DNA of 64,000 nt from Amycolatopsis sp. A133. Lineage in GTDB: Bacteria > Actinomycetota > Actinomycetes > Mycobacteriales > Pseudonocardiaceae. Position 1 is the first letter of the stretch; each line of letters opens with the position of its first letter. The position numbers were made by a program, and so were the translations under genes. The notes beneath the pieces were generated by a model that did no database searches, was not told where the DNA came from, and saw only the letters and a program-made list of their open reading frames with translations. The stretch is from NCBI RefSeq assembly GCF_031082405.1, contig NZ_JAVHJU010000036.1:75890-139889 (forward strand). Reading direction: 5' to 3'. This document shows, in pieces, positions 34,496 through 44,243 of this stretch.

Positions 34496-37204
34496 GTGGA
34501 AGCCAGCAAGCAGCACCGGACGGGCCCGCTCTCGCGCACTGAGAGCGGGCGCTCCGCCAATGCCGGGGGAACCCTCTCCGCAGTCGGACGGCTGATCGAG
34601 CGGGCGGACGCCCTGCACCTGCGGGCGCCCGAGCTCGCCTTGGTCCTCGGCGAACGTGCCGCCGCGCTCTCGGAGGCCGCCGGCGCCGACGAACAGTGGA
34701 TCCGGGCCGAAAGCCTGGTCGTGTCCGCGCGCGTCCGGCTCGGCGAGCGGCCGGGCATGGTCGGGCGCGCGGTCGCGGCCCTGCGCGCGGCCGAGCACGC
34801 CGGCTACGGCGACATCGCCGCGCGGCTGCGCATCGACCTCGCCGTGTGCGCCCGCAGCCTGGGCGTGCCGCTCACCGGTCTCGCCGCGTTGCGGCCGGTG
34901 CTGACCGACCCCGTCGTCTCGCCGGTGCACCGGGCGGCCGCGCTGTGCCACCTCGTCGGCTGCCTGGGCCAGCTCGGGCGCAAGCCGGAGCTGGACCGCG
35001 TGCTCGTCGAGGCGGACAAGCTCGTCGTCGGCGACGAATCGCTGGGCGCCGACACCCAGCTGCTGGTGCGGGCGCTGCTGCGCGTGGGTACGGCGTCGCA
35101 CCGGCGCCGCCACGGAGACCTGACGGCCGCGGCCGACGCCGCACGGACCGGGCTCGGGTTCCTGGAGAAGCTCGACAACCCGGCCGACGACGGCGGCCTC
35201 GTCCGGATCCGCCTGGTGCTGCTGCTGGTCAGCACGCTGCTCGACCGCGGCGACGCGGAAATGGCGTACGAAATCGCCGAGCCGGTGCTGGCCGAGCCGG
35301 TGCGGGCGGCCGGCGTCGCGCCGATGGGCTGGCTGCGGCTGGCCGTCGCGACGCGGATCCACCTGCCCTCGGGGGCGGGCGAAGCGGCGATCGAGCTGGT
35401 TCGCGAAGCCGTCGCGAGCACCGACCGGCACGGGCTCCCGGCGGTCACCGCGCGGTTGTGGCTCGAGCTGGCCCAGCTGCAGGAGCGGTTCGGGCAGGCG
35501 GAGGAGGCCATCGCGTGCCTGTACCGCTCACGGGCGGCCGAGCAGCTGCACGCACGGGCCCGCCGTCAGGCGTGCAGCGTGCTGGCCGGCGAGTTCGGCA
35601 CGGGGGAACCGGCGTCGGTGGACTTGGACGAGGTGCTCAAGGCGGTGCCGTCGCGGCCGGTGCCGGTCGTCGCGCCCGAGCCGGCGCCTTCGCCACGGAC
35701 GCCGGCCTGGTCGTTCGGGCGCGAGGAGGCATCGGCACCGCGGCAGCCGGCTCCCGCCTGGTCGTTCGAACGGCCGCGGGTGACGGCCGACGCCGCCGAG
35801 ACGACGCTGATGCCGGCGGTGCGGGACGAGCCGCCGGCGCCGGTGCGGCGCCCGGAGCCCCGGGTGCGCCCGGAACCGATCGTCGTGGAGCGGCGGCCGG
35901 GCGAGGTGCGGCCGGAGCGGGAGCCGGAGTTTCGGCCGGAGCCGGAGTCGGCTGGGACGAGGTCGGTTGAGAACCGGCCTGAGGTTGCCGAGGTGCGGTC
36001 TACGCGGGAGCCGGGACATCGGTCCGAGGCGGCCGAGTCGCGGCCTGCGCGGGAGCCGGAGTACCGGTCCGAACCTGTCGAGGTGCGATCCGCGCGGGAG
36101 CCTGGGTATCGGTTCGAACCTGCCGAGACTGGGTCTTCGCGGGAGTCGGGACATCGGTCCGAGGCGGCCGAGTCGCGGCCTGGGCGGGAGCCTGGGTATC
36201 GGTTCGAACCTGCCGAGACCGGGTCTTCGCGGGAGCCGGGACATCGGGCCGAGGCGGCCGAGTCGCCGTCTGGGCGGGAGCCTGGGTATCGGTCCGAACC
36301 TGTCGAAGCGCGATCCGCGCGGGAGCATGGCCGGGAGGCGGAGCAGCGACCCGAGCCGATCGAGGTGCGGTCGGCGCCGGAGCCGGAATACCGGTCCGAG
36401 CCCGTCGAGGTGCGGGCCACGCGGGAACCCGCCGAATCGCCGTCCGAGCGGCGTCCCGAGGCCGCCGAGGAACGTCCTCCCGAGGTGGCGCCGAGCGTCG
36501 AGAGCGGGAAGACCAAGTTCTCCTGGGCCGCGCTGGCCGAAGCGCGGCTGCGGGAGACCGCCGCCGAACGGGATTCGGCACCCACGCGGGTCACGCCGGC
36601 GCTGCCGCTCGCGCCCGAGCCCGCCGCCGAGCGGGAGTCGTGGGAGCCGGAGGAGCGCCGGCCTGAGCCGCAGCCTTCGACGCGCCACGATGCCAAGCAC
36701 GGCTCGGTGGCCGCGCGGTCGGTGCTGGACCGGCTGGGCATCTCGGCTTCCGGAGGTGCCGGGGGCCGTCGCCGGGCGGAAGATGCCGAAAGCCCGCGGG
36801 CCGGGGAACCGGCCCGGCCCGAACCCGAGCTCGCTCCGCCGCCGCGGCCGGAGGACGAACCACCGTCGGTGCCGGACTACCGCGACGAGGCCGAACCGTG
36901 GCTGCCGCGGCTGCGGATGCCACCGTCGCTGGAGCCGATGGAGGACTTCGGCCACTGGACACCGGCGACGGCCCCGTTCCCGGAGAGCTACGCGCGCGCG
37001 ATCGCGGAGGACGAGCCACCGCCGGACGCCGGTCTCGCCGACCTGCTCGCCCGCGCCCTCGCCGAGCACCAGGCAGGCACGGCCAGCGCGGCCGCGCTCG
37101 TCAAGCAGCTCGGCTCCGAGGACACGGGCCGCCGCAACGGCCACGGCCGCAACGGCCACGGCGCCGAGGTATCGGACTCCCGCGGCCGCCGTTCGCGCGA
37201 CTGA
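34496..37204 (+). CDS. TPR-like protein with 15-residue tandem repeats
   Basis: This 902-aa protein was not assigned to a known family. Residues about 25-360 are alpha-helical and TPR-like (ALHLRAPELALVLGERAAALSEAAG and similar helical pairs). Residues about 380-497 are disordered Pro/Arg/Glu sequence. About ten tandem repeats of 15 residues follow at 498-645, with consensus AESRSxREPGYRSEP. The C-terminal part holds more disordered acidic and Pro-rich sequence and ends in a Arg/Asn/Gly-rich tail. No signal peptide or membrane segment is visible. It begins 16 nt after ettA, so the two may be co-transcribed. The opposite strand is also open here, but that follows from base composition. Confidence 0.75.
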   Translation: MEASKQHRTGPLSRTESGRSANAGGTLSAVGRLIERADALHLRAPELALVLGERAAALSEAAGADEQWIRAESLVVSARVRLGERPGMVGRAVAALRAAEHAGYGDIAARLRIDLAVCARSLGVPLTGLAALRPVLTDPVVSPVHRAAALCHLVGCLGQLGRKPELDRVLVEADKLVVGDESLGADTQLLVRALLRVGTASHRRRHGDLTAAADAARTGLGFLEKLDNPADDGGLVRIRLVLLLVSTLLDRGDAEMAYEIAEPVLAEPVRAAGVAPMGWLRLAVATRIHLPSGAGEAAIELVREAVASTDRHGLPAVTARLWLELAQLQERFGQAEEAIACLYRSRAAEQLHARARRQACSVLAGEFGTGEPASVDLDEVLKAVPSRPVPVVAPEPAPSPRTPAWSFGREEASAPRQPAPAWSFERPRVTADAAETTLMPAVRDEPPAPVRRPEPRVRPEPIVVERRPGEVRPEREPEFRPEPESAGTRSVENRPEVAEVRSTREPGHRSEAAESRPAREPEYRSEPVEVRSAREPGYRFEPAETGSSRESGHRSEAAESRPGREPGYRFEPAETGSSREPGHRAEAAESPSGREPGYRSEPVEARSAREHGREAEQRPEPIEVRSAPEPEYRSEPVEVRATREPAESPSERRPEAAEERPPEVAPSVESGKTKFSWAALAEARLRETAAERDSAPTRVTPALPLAPEPAAERESWEPEERRPEPQPSTRHDAKHGSVAARSVLDRLGISASGGAGGRRRAEDAESPRAGEPARPEPELAPPPRPEDEPPSVPDYRDEAEPWLPRLRMPPSLEPMEDFGHWTPATAPFPESYARAIAEDEPPPDAGLADLLARALAEHQAGTASAAALVKQLGSEDTGRRNGHGRNGHGAEVSDSRGRRSRD
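35987..36430 (+). repeat. 45-bp coding tandem repeat
   Basis: About ten imperfect 45-bp units encode the 15-residue repeat of the TPR-like protein. Seven consecutive units keep exact length and one has four extra residues. Neighbouring units differ at both silent and coding positions, with the blocks AETGSSREPGHR and EPGYRFEP recurring in alternation. Confidence 0.85.
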
Positions 37205-37879
37205 CCGCTCGGTGCACTTCGACGGCACCCTCGGCCGCGGCTCGCGCGACTGACCCTGCGCGGCCGCTTTGGGTCCGCTCAGGCCGCAACGGCCACTGCG
37301 GCCGGCTCCCGCGGCCGCAGCTCGCTCGGCCGCGCTGGGGCCGCCAAGCCGCCGCCGCAACGGCCAAGCCGCCGCCGCAACGGCCCACGGCGCCGGACTC
37401 CCGCGACCGACCTGCCCACCAGACCGAGTCCCCAAGCCGCGAATGACTCATTCGGGACCCCCAAGGTCCCCAATGAGTCATTCGCGACCTCCGGAACCCG
37501 CCCAGTCGGTGAGACACCCGGTTTTGTCGCCAACCTGCCGCACACCCTCCGCCGCCGGTTCCCTCCCCATGCGACGTCGCCGACCGGCCGACAGCGCTCG
37601 CCGAACGGCGTCGCCGCCCGTGAGCTGAACCGATCACGTTGGCCTCTCCCGCCGCGCCGCTCGCGGACCGAGGCTGGTCAGCGCTGCGCGGACCCCGGGA
37701 ACGCAACCCGTCAGTAGCTTGACCGATCACGCGAATCCGCTGTCCCGGAAGGGTTTCCGCGCCCCGGGGAACCCCTGGGTCTTCATGTGATCCGCGATCC
37801 CGGCGCATTAGTGTGGGGTGGCCGGCTCAACGCCGAACCGGCGCGGTGCCACCTCACGCAAACTGGAGAGTTGCCTCAA
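37205..37879. other. Intergenic region before gdh
   Basis: No gene is convincing here. 37330-37400 holds short direct repeats built on GCCGCCGCAACGGCC. A long hairpin lies at 37439-37485. The part from 37620 to 37879 should contain the promoter of the glutamate dehydrogenase; I found no clear -35/-10 pair. Confidence 0.55.
37439..37485. repeat. 21-bp inverted repeat with GAATGAGTCATTC core
   Basis: The arms at 37439-37459 and 37465-37485 are complementary at 20 of 21 positions and enclose 5 nt. Each arm itself contains the palindrome AATGACTCATT. This very stable hairpin may be a terminator for the preceding gene or a dispersed extragenic palindrome. Confidence 0.7.
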
Positions 37880-40800
37880 ATGAGCTCGACCGGAGTCTCG
37901 TCCCCACCCGGAACCGGAGCCGACGCCGAACCCGAATTCGGTGCCCCGCGCTCCCCGGCCAGCCCGGAGCAGATCAGGGACGACCTGATCGACTCCGCCG
38001 CCGGGCTGGCGCCGGAGATCGGTGAGCTCATCCGGCTCTACTACCGGCACATCCCGCCGGAAGAAATCGTCGGCGACGAGCCCGTCAACCTGGTCGGCGC
38101 CGTCCGCTCGCACCTGCAGCTGGCCAAGCACCGGATGCCCGGCCGCCCGGCCGTGCGGCTGCTGAACCCGACCGTCGCCGAGGACGGGTGGGCCCGCGAG
38201 GCCACCGTCGTGCAGGTCGTCACCGACGACATGCCCTACCTGGTCGACTCGATCGCCGCGGAGTTCGCCCGCGACGGCGTGCAGGTGCAGCGCATCGTTC
38301 ACCCGATCGTGGTGGTCAGCCGCGACCTGACCGGCGAGCTGCTCGAGGTCCACCCCGACGCGGACCCGGCCGAGCCGCCCGCGAACTCGGCCGCCGAGTC
38401 GTGGATGTACATCGAGATCGACTTCGTCACCGACCGCAACCGCGCCCGCGAGCTCGACAACCGCCTTTCCAGCGTGCTGGGCGACGTCCGAGAGGTCGTC
38501 GAGGACGCCGAGAAGATGGCCCAGACCGCCTGCCAGCTGGCGAGCGAACTGGAGACGGACCCGCCGCAGCTGCCCCAGGGAGAGGTGGCCGAGGGGGCCC
38601 GGCTGCTGCGCTGGCTGGCCGACGGCCACTTCACGTTCCTCGGCTACCGCCGCTACGAGCTGATCGACAGCCCGGACTCCGGCGAAAACGCCGCGCCGGC
38701 CCTGCGCGCCGTCCTCGCCTCCGGGCTGGGCGTGCTGCGCCAGGACAGCCTCGCCGCCCGCGGCCTCACCGCCGGCCCGGACACCGCCGCCACCGCCCTC
38801 GCGCCGACGCTGCTGGTGCTGACCCAGGCGAGCGCCCCCTCGACCGTGCACCGGCCGGTCTACCCCTACTACGTCGGCGTGAAGACCTTCGACGCCGCGG
38901 GCAACGTCACCGGCGAGCACCGCTTCCTCGGCATGTTCACCACCACCGCGCTGCACGAGAACGTCCTCGACATCCCGGTGGTGTGCAAGCGCGTGCGCGA
39001 GGTCATCCACCGCGCCGGCTTCCCGATCGAGTCGTTCTCCGGCCAGCGGATGCTCGAAATCCTGCAGAACTGGCCGCGGGCCGACCTGTTCTCCGCCGAC
39101 ACCGACTCGCTGTACTCGACGACGACCGGCGCGATCACGCTCTCGGACCGCCGCCGGCTGCGGCTGTTCCTGCGCCGCGACCCCTACGGCCGCTTCTACT
39201 CCTGCCTGGTCTACCTCCCGCGCGACCGCTACACGACACGCTCGCGGCTGGCGATGCAGGAAGTCCTGCTCGAAGAGCTCGAAGGCACCCAGCTCGAATA
39301 CAGCGCGCGGATCGGCGAGACCGTCCTGGCGCAGGTGCACTTCGTCGTGCACACCGACCCGGCGCGCCGGCTCGAGCCGGACACGCTCAAGATCCAGGAC
39401 CGGCTGAACAACGCCGTCCGCACCTGGGACGACCGGATGGTCGAGGCGGTCCTCGACGAACGCCGTGAGCGCGCCGACGGCGGCGTCGCGGTCGGGATCG
39501 TCGGCGAGGAGTCGGCCACCGAGCAGGGCCAGCGCTTCGCGATGGTCTTCCCCGAGGGCTACAAGGAGGACTTCACCGCCGAAGAGGCGCTGGCGGACCT
39601 CCGTTCGCTGGACTCGCTGACCGACGAAGGCGACCTCGCGCTGTCGTTCTACCGGCCCGCCGACGCCGGGCCCGGGGAGCGGCGCTTCAAGCTCTACCTG
39701 CGCGGCGAGGGCGTCACGCTCTCGAAGGTCCTGCCGGTGCTGCAGGCCATGGGCGTCGAGGTGGTCGACGAGCGGCCGTACGAGCTGCACCGCGAGGACG
39801 GCGGCGCGTGCTGGATCTACGACTTCGGCCTGCGCGTCGACCAGAAGATGCTCGACGAGTCCGACGACGAAGCCGTCGAAGAGCTGCGCGGCCGGTTCCA
39901 GGACGCCTTCGAGGCCGCCTGGCGGGGCGACGCCGAGGTCGACGGCCTCAACGGTCTCGTCCTGCGCGGCGGCCTCACCTGGCGCCAGGCCGCCGTGCTG
40001 CGGGCGTACTCGCGCTACCTGCGCCAGGCCGGCAGCGCGTTCTCCCAGGACTACATCCAGAACACGCTGCTGAACCACACGCAGATCGCGACCAACCTGC
40101 TGCGGCTGTTCGAGGCCCGGTTCGACCCGAAGCTGCCCGACGCCGACCGCGAGTCCGCCACCGAGGCGCTGGCCGCCGAGCTGACCGCGATGATCGACGA
40201 GGTCACCAGCCTCGACGAAGACCGGATCCTGCGCCGCCTGATGGCCGTCATCCAGGCCACGCTGCGCACGAACTACCACGTCATGGGCACCGACGGGCGG
40301 TCGCGGTCGTTCCTGGCGATCAAGCTCGACCCGGCCGGCGTGCCCGACCTGCCCGAGCCGCGGCCGAAGTTCGAAATCTTCGTCTACTCGCCGCGCGTCG
40401 AGGGCGTGCACCTGCGCTTCGGCGAGGTCGCGCGCGGTGGCCTGCGCTGGTCGGACCGCCGGGAGGACTTCCGCACCGAAATCCTCGGCCTGGTCAAGGC
40501 GCAGGCGGTGAAGAACGCCGTGATCGTGCCGGTCGGCGCGAAGGGCGGCTTCGTCGTCAAGAGCCCGCCGGCCCCGAGCGGCGACGCGAGCATCGACCGC
40601 GACGCCCAGCTCACCGAGGGCATCGCCTGCTACCGCATGTTCATCTCGGGCCTGCTCGACCTGACCGACAACCGCATCGAGGGCAAGACCGTCCCCGCGC
40701 CCGGTGTCGTCCGGCACGACGCCGACGACTCCTACCTGGTCGTCGCGGCCGACAAGGGCACGGCGAAGTTCTCCGACATCGCCAACGAGGTCTCGGCGCA

Positions 40801-42871
40801 GTACGGCTTCTGGCTGGGCGACGCCTTCGCCTCCGGCGGCTCGGTCGGCTACGACCACAAGGCCATGGGCATCACGGCGAAGGGTGCCTGGGAGAGCGTC
40901 AAGCGGCACTTCCGCGAGCTGGGCAAGGACACCCAGACCGAGGACTTCACCGTGGTCGGCATCGGCGACATGATGGGTGACGTCTTCGGCAACGGCATGC
41001 TGCTGTCGGAGCACATCCGCCTGGTCGCGGCGTTCAACCACATGCACGTCTTCCTCGACCCGGACCCCGATGCGGCGACGTCGTACGCCGAGCGGCGGCG
41101 GCTGTTCGACCTGCCGCGCAGCTCGTGGGACGACTACGACCGCTCGCTGATCAGCGAAGGCGGCGGGATCTACCCGCGCACGGCGAAGTCGATCCCGGTC
41201 AGCCCGCAGGTCCGCGCCGCGCTCGGCCTGGACAGCGGTGTCACGGCGCTGGCGCCGATGGACCTGATCCAGGCGATCCTGCTGGCGCCGGTCGAGCTGC
41301 TGTGGAACGGCGGCATCGGCACCTACGTCAAGGCGGAGTCCGAAACCCACGCCGCGGCCGGCGACAAGGCCAACGACGCCATCCGCGTCGACGGCAAGCA
41401 GCTGCGGGTCAAGGTCTTCGGCGAAGGCGGCAACCTCGGCCTCACCCAGCTCGGCCGGATCGAGTTCGCCCGGGGCGGCGGCAAGATCAACACCGACGCG
41501 CTCGACAACTCGGCCGGCGTCGACTGCTCCGACCACGAGGTCAACATCAAGATCCTGCTCGACCATCTCGTGCAGACGGGCAAGCTGGAGCGCGAACAGC
41601 GCAACGAGCTGCTGGAGGAGATGACCGACGAGGTCGGCGCGCTGGTGCTCAAGGACAACTACCGGCAGAACGCCGTCCTCGGCGTCAGCCGGGCGCACGC
41701 CGCGCCGATGGTCTCGGTGCACGCGCGCCAGGTGCAGGCGCTGGTGGCCGCGGGTGCCTTCGACCGCAAGCTCGAAGCGCTGCCCGGCAACTCGGAGTTC
41801 CGCGAGCTGGAGAAGGCGGGCAAGGGCCTCACTTCGCCGGAGCTGGCGACCCTGCTGGCCCACGTCAAGCTGGAGCTGAAGGACGAGCTGCTGGCCAGCG
41901 ATCTGCCCGACTCGAAGGTCTTCGCGGCCCGGCTGCCCGGGTACTTCCCGAAGCCGCTGCGCGAGCGGTTCGCCGACGCCATCGGCGAGCACCCGCTGCG
42001 CCGCCAGATCATCACCACGATGATCGCCAACGAGGTGGTCGACGGCGGTGGCATCTCGTTCGTCTACCGGCTGATGGAGGAGATGAACGCGACCGCGACC
42101 GACGCGGTGCGCGCGTACGCGGTCGTGACGCAGGTGTTCGACCTCCCCGCGCTGTGGCAGGAGATCGACGCGCTCGACAACGTCGTGCACACCGACGTCG
42201 CCGACGCGATGGTGCTGGAGACGCGGCGGCTGCTCGACCGGGCCGCGCGCTGGTTCCTCACCAACCGGCCGCAGCCGCTGGCCCCGCTGTCGGAGATCAA
42301 GCGCTTCGGCCGGGTGCTGGGCAAGCTCGTCCCGAAGATCGGCGACCTGCTGCGCGGCCGCGAGGCCGAGTCGGTGCAGGCGCACGCGGACGAGCTGATC
42401 GGCGCCGGAGTGCCGGCGAGCCTCGCCCGCCGCGTGTCGCTGCTGCTGCACACCTACGGCCTGCTCGACGTCACCGAGGTGGCCGAGCTCGCCGAGCAGC
42501 AGATCGGCGTGGACGCCGTGCACAGCCCGGCTGAAACGGCAGAGCTGTACTACGCGCTCTCGGCGCACCTGGACATCGACTCGATGCTCACCGAGATCAG
42601 CAAGCTCGAACGCGGCAACCGCTGGCACGCGCTCGCCCGGCTCTCGCTGCGCGACGACGTCTACGGTTCGCTGCGGGCGATCACGCTGGACGCGCTGCGG
42701 CACAGTGATCCCGGCTCGTCCGGGGACGCCAAGATCGCCCAGTGGGAGAAGACGAACGCGTCCCGGCTGCAGCGGACGCGCGTGGCGCTGGACGAGATCA
42801 CCAAGTCCGACCGGCTCGACCTGGCGATGCTGTCGGTGGCGGCCCGCCAGATCCGGAGCACGGTGCGGTGA
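37880..42871 (+). CDS. gdh: NAD-specific glutamate dehydrogenase, 180-kDa type
   Basis: This 1663-aa enzyme belongs to the large NAD-dependent glutamate dehydrogenases (Bac_GDH), which oxidise glutamate to 2-oxoglutarate and ammonium. The N-terminal half carries ACT-like regulatory segments. The catalytic core includes GGLRWSDRREDFRTEILGLVKAQAVKNAVIVPVGAKGGFVVK, DKGTAKFSDIAN, SGGSVGYDHKAMGITAKGAWESVKRHFRELG and GIGDMMGDVFGNGMLLS. Size fits the family (about 1600-1700 aa). ATG at 37880 lies after GGAGAG. The stop overlaps the thioesterase start by 4 nt (GTGA). The orthologue in M. tuberculosis is Rv2476c, in the same gene order. Confidence 0.95.
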   Translation: MSSTGVSSPPGTGADAEPEFGAPRSPASPEQIRDDLIDSAAGLAPEIGELIRLYYRHIPPEEIVGDEPVNLVGAVRSHLQLAKHRMPGRPAVRLLNPTVAEDGWAREATVVQVVTDDMPYLVDSIAAEFARDGVQVQRIVHPIVVVSRDLTGELLEVHPDADPAEPPANSAAESWMYIEIDFVTDRNRARELDNRLSSVLGDVREVVEDAEKMAQTACQLASELETDPPQLPQGEVAEGARLLRWLADGHFTFLGYRRYELIDSPDSGENAAPALRAVLASGLGVLRQDSLAARGLTAGPDTAATALAPTLLVLTQASAPSTVHRPVYPYYVGVKTFDAAGNVTGEHRFLGMFTTTALHENVLDIPVVCKRVREVIHRAGFPIESFSGQRMLEILQNWPRADLFSADTDSLYSTTTGAITLSDRRRLRLFLRRDPYGRFYSCLVYLPRDRYTTRSRLAMQEVLLEELEGTQLEYSARIGETVLAQVHFVVHTDPARRLEPDTLKIQDRLNNAVRTWDDRMVEAVLDERRERADGGVAVGIVGEESATEQGQRFAMVFPEGYKEDFTAEEALADLRSLDSLTDEGDLALSFYRPADAGPGERRFKLYLRGEGVTLSKVLPVLQAMGVEVVDERPYELHREDGGACWIYDFGLRVDQKMLDESDDEAVEELRGRFQDAFEAAWRGDAEVDGLNGLVLRGGLTWRQAAVLRAYSRYLRQAGSAFSQDYIQNTLLNHTQIATNLLRLFEARFDPKLPDADRESATEALAAELTAMIDEVTSLDEDRILRRLMAVIQATLRTNYHVMGTDGRSRSFLAIKLDPAGVPDLPEPRPKFEIFVYSPRVEGVHLRFGEVARGGLRWSDRREDFRTEILGLVKAQAVKNAVIVPVGAKGGFVVKSPPAPSGDASIDRDAQLTEGIACYRMFISGLLDLTDNRIEGKTVPAPGVVRHDADDSYLVVAADKGTAKFSDIANEVSAQYGFWLGDAFASGGSVGYDHKAMGITAKGAWESVKRHFRELGKDTQTEDFTVVGIGDMMGDVFGNGMLLSEHIRLVAAFNHMHVFLDPDPDAATSYAERRRLFDLPRSSWDDYDRSLISEGGGIYPRTAKSIPVSPQVRAALGLDSGVTALAPMDLIQAILLAPVELLWNGGIGTYVKAESETHAAAGDKANDAIRVDGKQLRVKVFGEGGNLGLTQLGRIEFARGGGKINTDALDNSAGVDCSDHEVNIKILLDHLVQTGKLEREQRNELLEEMTDEVGALVLKDNYRQNAVLGVSRAHAAPMVSVHARQVQALVAAGAFDRKLEALPGNSEFRELEKAGKGLTSPELATLLAHVKLELKDELLASDLPDSKVFAARLPGYFPKPLRERFADAIGEHPLRRQIITTMIANEVVDGGGISFVYRLMEEMNATATDAVRAYAVVTQVFDLPALWQEIDALDNVVHTDVADAMVLETRRLLDRAARWFLTNRPQPLAPLSEIKRFGRVLGKLVPKIGDLLRGREAESVQAHADELIGAGVPASLARRVSLLLHTYGLLDVTEVAELAEQQIGVDAVHSPAETAELYYALSAHLDIDSMLTEISKLERGNRWHALARLSLRDDVYGSLRAITLDALRHSDPGSSGDAKIAQWEKTNASRLQRTRVALDEITKSDRLDLAMLSVAARQIRSTVR

Positions 42872-43287
42872 CCTACGTTGCGCACGTCCGCCCGCGCTGG
42901 ACGGACATGGACGTCTACGGCCACATCAACCACGCGAAGCTGGTCACGCTGCTCGAAGAGGCGCGCATCCCGCTGTTGTTCGGTGCGGCGGTCGAAGCGG
43001 GGCTGGAGCAGCTGCCGAAGGGCATCGTCGTGGTGCGGCTGGAAGTGGCCTACAAGCGGCCGATCGTGGTGTCCGGGCAGCAGCTGCGGATCGGCATCGA
43101 CCTGACCGAGCTGCGGGCCGCGAGCTTCACGCTGGCCTACCGCGTCCACGGCGGGCCCGCCGCGGACGACCCGGTGGCGGTCACGGCCGAAACGGTGCTG
43201 GCGCCGTACGACACGGCCGAGCTGCGGCCGCGTAGGCTCACCCCGGCCGAGTCGGAGTTTCTGAAGCAGGGGTTCGCGGATGCCTGA
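42868..43287 (+). CDS. Hotdog-fold acyl-CoA thioesterase
   Basis: This 139-aa protein is a single 4HBT-type hotdog domain. The N-terminal RPRWTDMDVYGHINHAKLVTLLEEARIPLL carries the conserved Asp and His-Asn motif of the YbgC/4-hydroxybenzoyl-CoA thioesterase branch. It would hydrolyse acyl-CoA esters in the cytosol. GTG at 42868 overlaps the glutamate dehydrogenase stop by 4 nt, so translation is coupled. Its position after gdh matches Rv2475c of mycobacteria. Confidence 0.9.
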   Translation: MTYVAHVRPRWTDMDVYGHINHAKLVTLLEEARIPLLFGAAVEAGLEQLPKGIVVVRLEVAYKRPIVVSGQQLRIGIDLTELRAASFTLAYRVHGGPAADDPVAVTAETVLAPYDTAELRPRRLTPAESEFLKQGFADA

Positions 43288-43915
43288 GTTGTTCGTGCCG
43301 GACGCGGCCGACCGGGAGACCCTCGGCGCGTTTGTCGCCCGCGCGGTCCGGCTGGACGGCCAGACGGCCGTCCGGCTGCGGCAGCGCGGCGACGGCGTGG
43401 TCGAGGCCTGGACGGCAACGCCGTTCGAGTGCCTGGCCACCCGCGCGGTGGCCGGGGACGTCACCCCCGGCGACGTCACGGTGTCCGGCAACGAGCTGCT
43501 CGCGGCGCTGACCGTGGCGGGCGGGCCCCGGATGGACCCGGGCCCGGCCCGCGACCTGTTGTGGCACGGCGAGCTGCCGCCGCCGGGCCGCTGGCCGCTG
43601 GTCGACGAGCTCCCGGCGCGGGTCGTGGCGGAGCTGGCGGACCGCGGCGTGACACTGGCCAGGGACAACGCCGGCCCGCACGGGACACCACCGGCGTCGC
43701 TGATGGACCAGGCGGTGCTGACCGTGAGCGGCGGCACGGTCGAGGTCAAGGTCCAGATGCGGTGCCTGTTCGCGATGTCCGGCATGGGGTTCGTGGACTC
43801 GGACGTGGAGGGCGACGTCGTCCGCGTGACGGCGACGGACTCGTGGCTGCGCCTGGACGCGCGGTACGGCGCGATCGTGCGGCGCCGGCACGCGCTGCTG
43901 CCGCTGCTGTTCTGA
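43280..43915 (+). CDS. Conserved protein of unknown function
   Basis: This 211-aa soluble protein follows the thioesterase with an 8-nt overlap. I recognise no domain. It starts MPELFVPDAADRETLGAFVARAVRLDGQTAVRLRQRGDGVVEAWTATPFECLATRAV, has a Pro/Gly-rich middle (ELPPPGRWPLVDELP) and ends with beta-rich sequence and LRLDARYGAIVRRRHALLPLLF. Its place after the gdh-thioesterase pair corresponds to Rv2474c, so it is probably part of an old conserved actinobacterial operon. Confidence 0.82.
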   Translation: MPELFVPDAADRETLGAFVARAVRLDGQTAVRLRQRGDGVVEAWTATPFECLATRAVAGDVTPGDVTVSGNELLAALTVAGGPRMDPGPARDLLWHGELPPPGRWPLVDELPARVVAELADRGVTLARDNAGPHGTPPASLMDQAVLTVSGGTVEVKVQMRCLFAMSGMGFVDSDVEGDVVRVTATDSWLRLDARYGAIVRRRHALLPLLF

Positions 43916-43968
43916 CCAAGTCCTTACGGCGGCCACCGCTTTTCGCCGGGCGGTGGCACGCTGGAGGC

Positions 43969-44223
43969 ATGACCCCGGACGAAGACCCGACCGCGGAGTT
44001 CCTCGACGCTGTGCGCGCCGATGAGACGCCGTGGCGGACGGACCGTCCGGCGGGCGAGCAGGCGCCGGAGCGCGCCGAAAGACCTGAGAGGTGGGGCCGC
44101 ACGCGCGCGGCGGGCCGGGCGGCTGCCCACGCGGCGCCCTACCTCCAGGCCGCGGCCCTGATGGCGTGGCTGGCGAGCGGCGCCTTCGACGACGGCTCGG
44201 GCACGGGCGACCAGGGTCAGTGA
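43969..44223 (+). CDS. Small conserved actinobacterial protein
   Basis: This 84-aa protein starts at an ATG with CTGGAGG just upstream. The N-terminal half is charged and acidic (TPDEDPTAEFLDAVRADETPWRTDRPAGEQ). The second half contains an alanine-rich helix (AAAHAAPYLQAAALMAWLASGAF) that is moderately hydrophobic and could be membrane-associated. Function unknown. It lies 53 nt after the preceding gene and 20 nt before the kinase gene. Confidence 0.65.
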   Translation: MTPDEDPTAEFLDAVRADETPWRTDRPAGEQAPERAERPERWGRTRAAGRAAAHAAPYLQAAALMAWLASGAFDDGSGTGDQGQ

Positions 44224-44243
44224 GCGCCGGTGGTTCCGGCAGG

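Noticed and set aside
35528-37435. Minus-strand frame through the 45-bp repeats
   Set aside because: It also shows repeats because the DNA repeats, but it lacks a start signal, and the plus-strand frame is in line after ettA.
37808-42703. Very long minus-strand open frame opposite gdh
   Set aside because: It is the antisense shadow of the glutamate dehydrogenase in GC-rich DNA and gives a His/Val/Arg-rich sequence with no domain.
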